Below, in pieces: positions 18,723 to 21,690 of a stretch of DNA of 21,690 bases. The position numbers and the translations under genes were made by a program. The stretch lies in NCBI GenBank assembly GCA_000310025.1, contig FN648594.1, positions 74,206 through 95,895 of the forward strand. The letters run 5' to 3'. The stretch comes from Ectocarpus siliculosus (taxonomy: Eukaryota > Sar > Phaeophyceae > Ectocarpales > Ectocarpaceae). How positions within the stretch are numbered: position 1 is the stretch's first letter; the number at the start of each line of letters is the position of its first letter. Under the pieces are notes generated by a model. It ran no database searches. It was not told the origin of the DNA and saw nothing but the letters and a program-made list of their open reading frames with translations.

Positions 18723-21211
18723 GTGACTGGAGCTTTCTCTCTTTGCGTTCTTGTAGCAGCCCCATCTGGCTCCGGTACAATGCTGTGGGTTATGCCCTCC
18801 ACAGCAGTTCACAGCGTACAAGTAGTTGCCGTTCATCGCACGAGCTCTCGGTCGCATCTACACACAGCGTAGCAGATGCCAGCAGTTCACCGTCGACCTG
18901 CATGAGGTTCGAGAGCGCCCCCAATAGGTGCTTTCTGCGTGGTATACTGTATCTGGTGCCACTGAAAGAGGCAGAGGAAGCGCAGCGGCACGATGTTGAT
19001 GCCTTCTCTTTTGGCGCGAAAATTGTGCAGCGAATTCGCAGACAACTTGATTCCGTATGTACTGCTGGGGGACTAGCTCCAAAAATGGCGCGAAAAAGCC
19101 ACATGCATCGTGTCAATTTCCATCCACGCGACAGACCCAGCTTTGTACGCTCATGAATGTGCACCATACGCATGACCCAGCTCAGTCTGCAGGCGAGAGA
19201 TGCGGTTTCTCCAAACACACCCCGTCATGTGTCGGTTCGACAACCACAGATACAATCTAACCGTCATGTATGGAATAATTCTTCATGTAATTTAGCATCA
19301 TAAATAGACCAATGAAACGAGCCTTCGCGGGCAAACACCGGTTTTTTGTAATCAAGGTTAAGGATGCTACCGACAGCGGGGAAGCAGGAATTGGACGACA
19401 GCAGTAGTGTCGTGCATCTCAAGTACAAGGACAATGCTCATGCCACCAAGTTGATGCATCATTTGCTTCTTACACCCATGCTGTTAAGACAAACGCTTAT
19501 CCATTAGACTGCTCAGTCAGCGCTGACTTTGAGTTAGATAATACGCTTATCCATTGGACTACTCTCGTCAGCGGCTCCCTGAGTAGTCTAATGGATAAGC
19601 CTTTTTCTAACATGTACCACTGCTGTAGCATAGTAGCATCAATGCCCTGTGCTCTTTCTGCAGCTGTGAAACAATCAAGCTTTGAACATCGGTCCAAGAG
19701 GGTTGTGACAACACGTGTCACCACTTATCATACGGTAATCCAGTCCACGGAGAATCCGTCCTTGTGACATACTGTACCCACTTTGTACATACATATGCCA
19801 TGGTTGGAGTCCTTTCCCTCTTTCCTCTCAGAAACGGAATGCTGTAACCTTACCCCGAGCGTCTGATTGTGAAATGAGGGTGACTCTTATCTACTTTTTT
19901 AACACTTGATAGGCGTGCAATGGTTTGGTAGGGGCCCCGAACACTTGGCCGCCTTTGTACCTGAAGGGTGGGGATGACTGGGACTCATCATCTCCGTTAC
20001 CACCCTTTCCGTTAGCGTGCTGTGCTTCCCCTTAAGTTTTTTTGTTGTTGTTCCATTTTTCCTTTTTCCATGAGAAATAGGGTCTACAGCTCGAAGGATA
20101 ACCTAACTGGCGTGCCTGCATCTACTGTTTCCCGCATTTCTTTCATCCACATCTACAGGGATGGAGGAAGCGGATCGGTGTCGGCAGCGGCGTTGCCATC
20201 GCTGGGTGTGGTCGCGGGGGCTACCGCTCCCAAGTCTTCTTCGAACTCCCACGTCCAGGAGGCTATTCACAAGGTGGCGATTTCGTTGTTTATGTCTTTG
20301 CCTTGCCGCATCTCATTTTCATCTCGTTTACCGTATTATTTTTATCACGGACCGCCCGCCAGGGTGCACTCACTCAAGATAGAACACGAAAGTATCACCG
20401 ATTAAATATTTCTAGTGATTTTATTCGACAAGGCATTCCAATTTTTCGGTTATTTGTCAATGGGAGGTTTTCTATCAAGCGCGTGCAGGGGACGAATGGA
20501 GTTGGGCGGCGGGGGGGAGCATCTCGACACCAAGTTTCGTTTTTCCATCAGAAATCGGCGGTACAATGGTTGACCAATAGGAAAACTGCGGGCACCCAAT
20601 TCAACTTATCCCACGGGTTGTGTGCGGCAACGGCGCGGGCTTCCATTGTGAAGCCCAGGAACCCGGGATGCAACTAGGTTAGGACTTTAAAGAGGCGGGA
20701 TTCTTTTATCTGTTTTTTGTCGGTACGTGCCTTGTGGTGAATGAACCCGGCCTCGACGTTGCTTGCAAACCTTTAACGTTAACGTTCGCCCGGTTCCGGG
20801 AACAGGCGACGAGATTCAACCGTTTTCAGGTCGACGGGTGCTTGGCTTACCCGCCAGATAAAACGCATCACAAAACTCAACGATGGAAGGTAGTGGAAGA
20901 TACTCGGATTATTTTCAACGGGAGTTTTTGCTGTTGCAAAAACCCTCAAGACCCTTATTTCCGTGGGACAGAGAATCCATTTGCATGTGACAACCGTTGT
21001 GCTGAAAACGTCCGGCTTTGGTCGCGTCCATCCTCCTGATCTTGCTTGCTCTTGCCCCCCTACATTTGAATTTACGCATGCTGTATGACAGGAGGTGCAA
21101 TACTCCCGAGAAGGAAAGAGCAAGGGGAACGTACCGGCGAACACGCTCGCCGTCTTCCGGTTCGTCAAGGAGGCCTTCGTCATCCCAAACAACTTCGAGA
21201 AGGACCACAAG
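18589..21211 (+). CDS. 5' part of a plus-strand gene, three exons, nuclear-type basic protein of unknown family (runs off window)
   Basis: Exons 18589-18722, 20159-20273 and 21092-21211 join in phase (2 and 0) and give the first 123 residues. Borders are AAAAG|GTGACT, ATCTACAG|GG, CACAAG|GTGGCG, GTATGACAG|GAG and CACAAG|GTATAC, all GT/AG. The start ATG follows a purine-rich GAGACC context. Residues about 14-37 contain RKRR and a second basic cluster (KQQETKRP), like a bipartite nuclear signal. A Ser/Gly/Ala linker follows. Exon 3 codes for EVQYSREGKSKGNVPANTLA then VFRFVKEAFVIPNNFEKDHK, which looks like the start of a folded conserved domain, but I cannot name it. Introns are 1436 and 818 bp. 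The gene continues after 21212 and no further exon was seen up to 21690. Confidence 0.68.
19483..19611. mobile_element. Small MITE-like element with about 45-bp terminal inverted repeats
   Basis: The left end GTTAAGACAAACGCTTATCC and the reverse complement of the right end GTTAGAAAAAGGCTTATCC continue into a shared ATTAGACT(G/A)CTCAG and GCTGAC. A third copy of the GCTTATCCATT(A/G)GACT core (19545-19564) pairs with the right arm as a 20-bp hairpin (19581-19600). It lies in intron 1 of the plus-strand gene. Confidence 0.7.
20159..20273 (+). CDS. Exon 2 of the plus-strand gene
   Basis: One base completes an AGG Arg codon, then 38 codons starting DGGSGSVSAAALPSLGVV and ending SSSNSHVQEAIHK. A pyrimidine-rich stretch (TTTCTTTCATCCACATCTACAG) precedes it. 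Confidence 0.72.
21092..21211 (+). CDS. Exon 3 of the plus-strand gene
   Basis: Exactly 40 codons between CAG and GTATAC in phase 0. It has the strongest protein-like composition of this gene, with GC-ending codons. Confidence 0.78.
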
Positions 21212-21690
21212 GTATACCTACAGTGTCTGTGTGTGTGTCGTTTTTTTTCTTCTTATTTACGGAATTTCGTTTTTTTTTTTTTTTTTCGTATATTGTTTGG
21301 TGTATTTGAAAAATTAAGTTCCGAAATTCACGTCGCAATTGCATAATCCTACGTGCATACAACGGAAAACGCCTTGTACCGATCAATATTGTTGGGAGGC
21401 GTAGCGGTAACAGGTACCTTGCCTGTGTTTGGACACAGTTTTATTTTTTATTTTTCTCTCATCTTTTCGTACGCCTGTGCCTCTCGCGGTTGTGTTTGGT
21501 GTTCCTTGCAATAGCAATAGTAAAGGTTTGCTACTACTTTTGTTCATGCACCTTCTCGCATCCGTCAACCCCGCGCCCGAAGTAACAAAGTGATTCGCTG
21601 TGCCCCCCTACCCCCCACCCTTTATGGGCCCACCTTTGCTCGCGGTGCGATAGTTCGGTCCTCTTAGCGGTGTGTCTCACGAGCTGCGGG
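21212..21690 (+). other. Start of intron 3 of the plus-strand gene; no exon seen
   Basis: T-rich sequence with runs at 21240-21248 and 21270-21286. No acceptor followed by an open frame matching phase 0 with protein-like composition was found before the window ends. Confidence 0.45.

Noticed and set aside
20303-21039. Two plus-strand frames (20303-20677 and 20734-21039) in intron 2
   Set aside because: Exons 2 and 3 join exactly without them and neither shows a domain or usable borders.
1-21690. CRISPR array, operon or phage-type defence system
   Set aside because: The repeats are microsatellites, satellites or foldbacks without spacer structure, and the genes are spliced eukaryotic genes.

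Overview
The window looks like nuclear DNA of an intron-rich eukaryote with a moderately GC-rich genome. The likeliest source is a brown alga or another stramenopile. The signs are small GC-rich coding exons in long introns full of CAA, CAG, GA and CA microsatellites, an arthropod/plant/algal-style Ty1/copia RNase H with an adjoining LTR, a nuclear tRNA gene with internal promoter boxes and an oligo-T terminator, and TTAGGG-type telomere repeats inside the sequence. The organism call is inference; the eukaryotic call is firm. No bacterial operon, CRISPR array or rRNA was seen.

Layout. Positions 1-411 hold the 3' end of a copia pol gene, followed by a probable LTR to about 870. Positions 871-4242 are mostly unassigned, apart from a tRNA-Gln(UUG) gene at 2484-2555 and a decayed tRNA-like stretch just upstream of it. 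Positions 4243-15617 are filled by minus-strand exons. By tracking splice sites and codon phase I could join thirteen exons into one reading frame of 4395 nt (about 1464 aa). Its N-terminal third resembles the P-loop NTPase domain of the RNA12/Yme2 family, but the Walker A motif looks destroyed. The C-terminal two thirds are largely disordered and low-complexity, with a few helical islands. Introns of this gene contain a telomere-like array next to a degenerate satellite, a palindromic 32-bp tandem repeat, and a tandem repeat that copies a splice donor.

Positions 15618-17291 are intergenic and carry an 89-bp-armed foldback element (16629-16882). Positions 17292-18426 hold a minus-strand gene of three exons coding for a single-pass membrane protein of unknown function. 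A plus-strand gene starts at 18589, head to head with it; its first three exons (18589-18722, 20159-20273, 21092-21211) join in phase and it runs off the right edge. Its first intron contains a 129-bp MITE-like element.

The genes show no obvious joint pathway. The only layout suggesting co-regulation is the divergent pair around 18427-18588. All exon boundaries are predictions from sequence; no transcript evidence was available.
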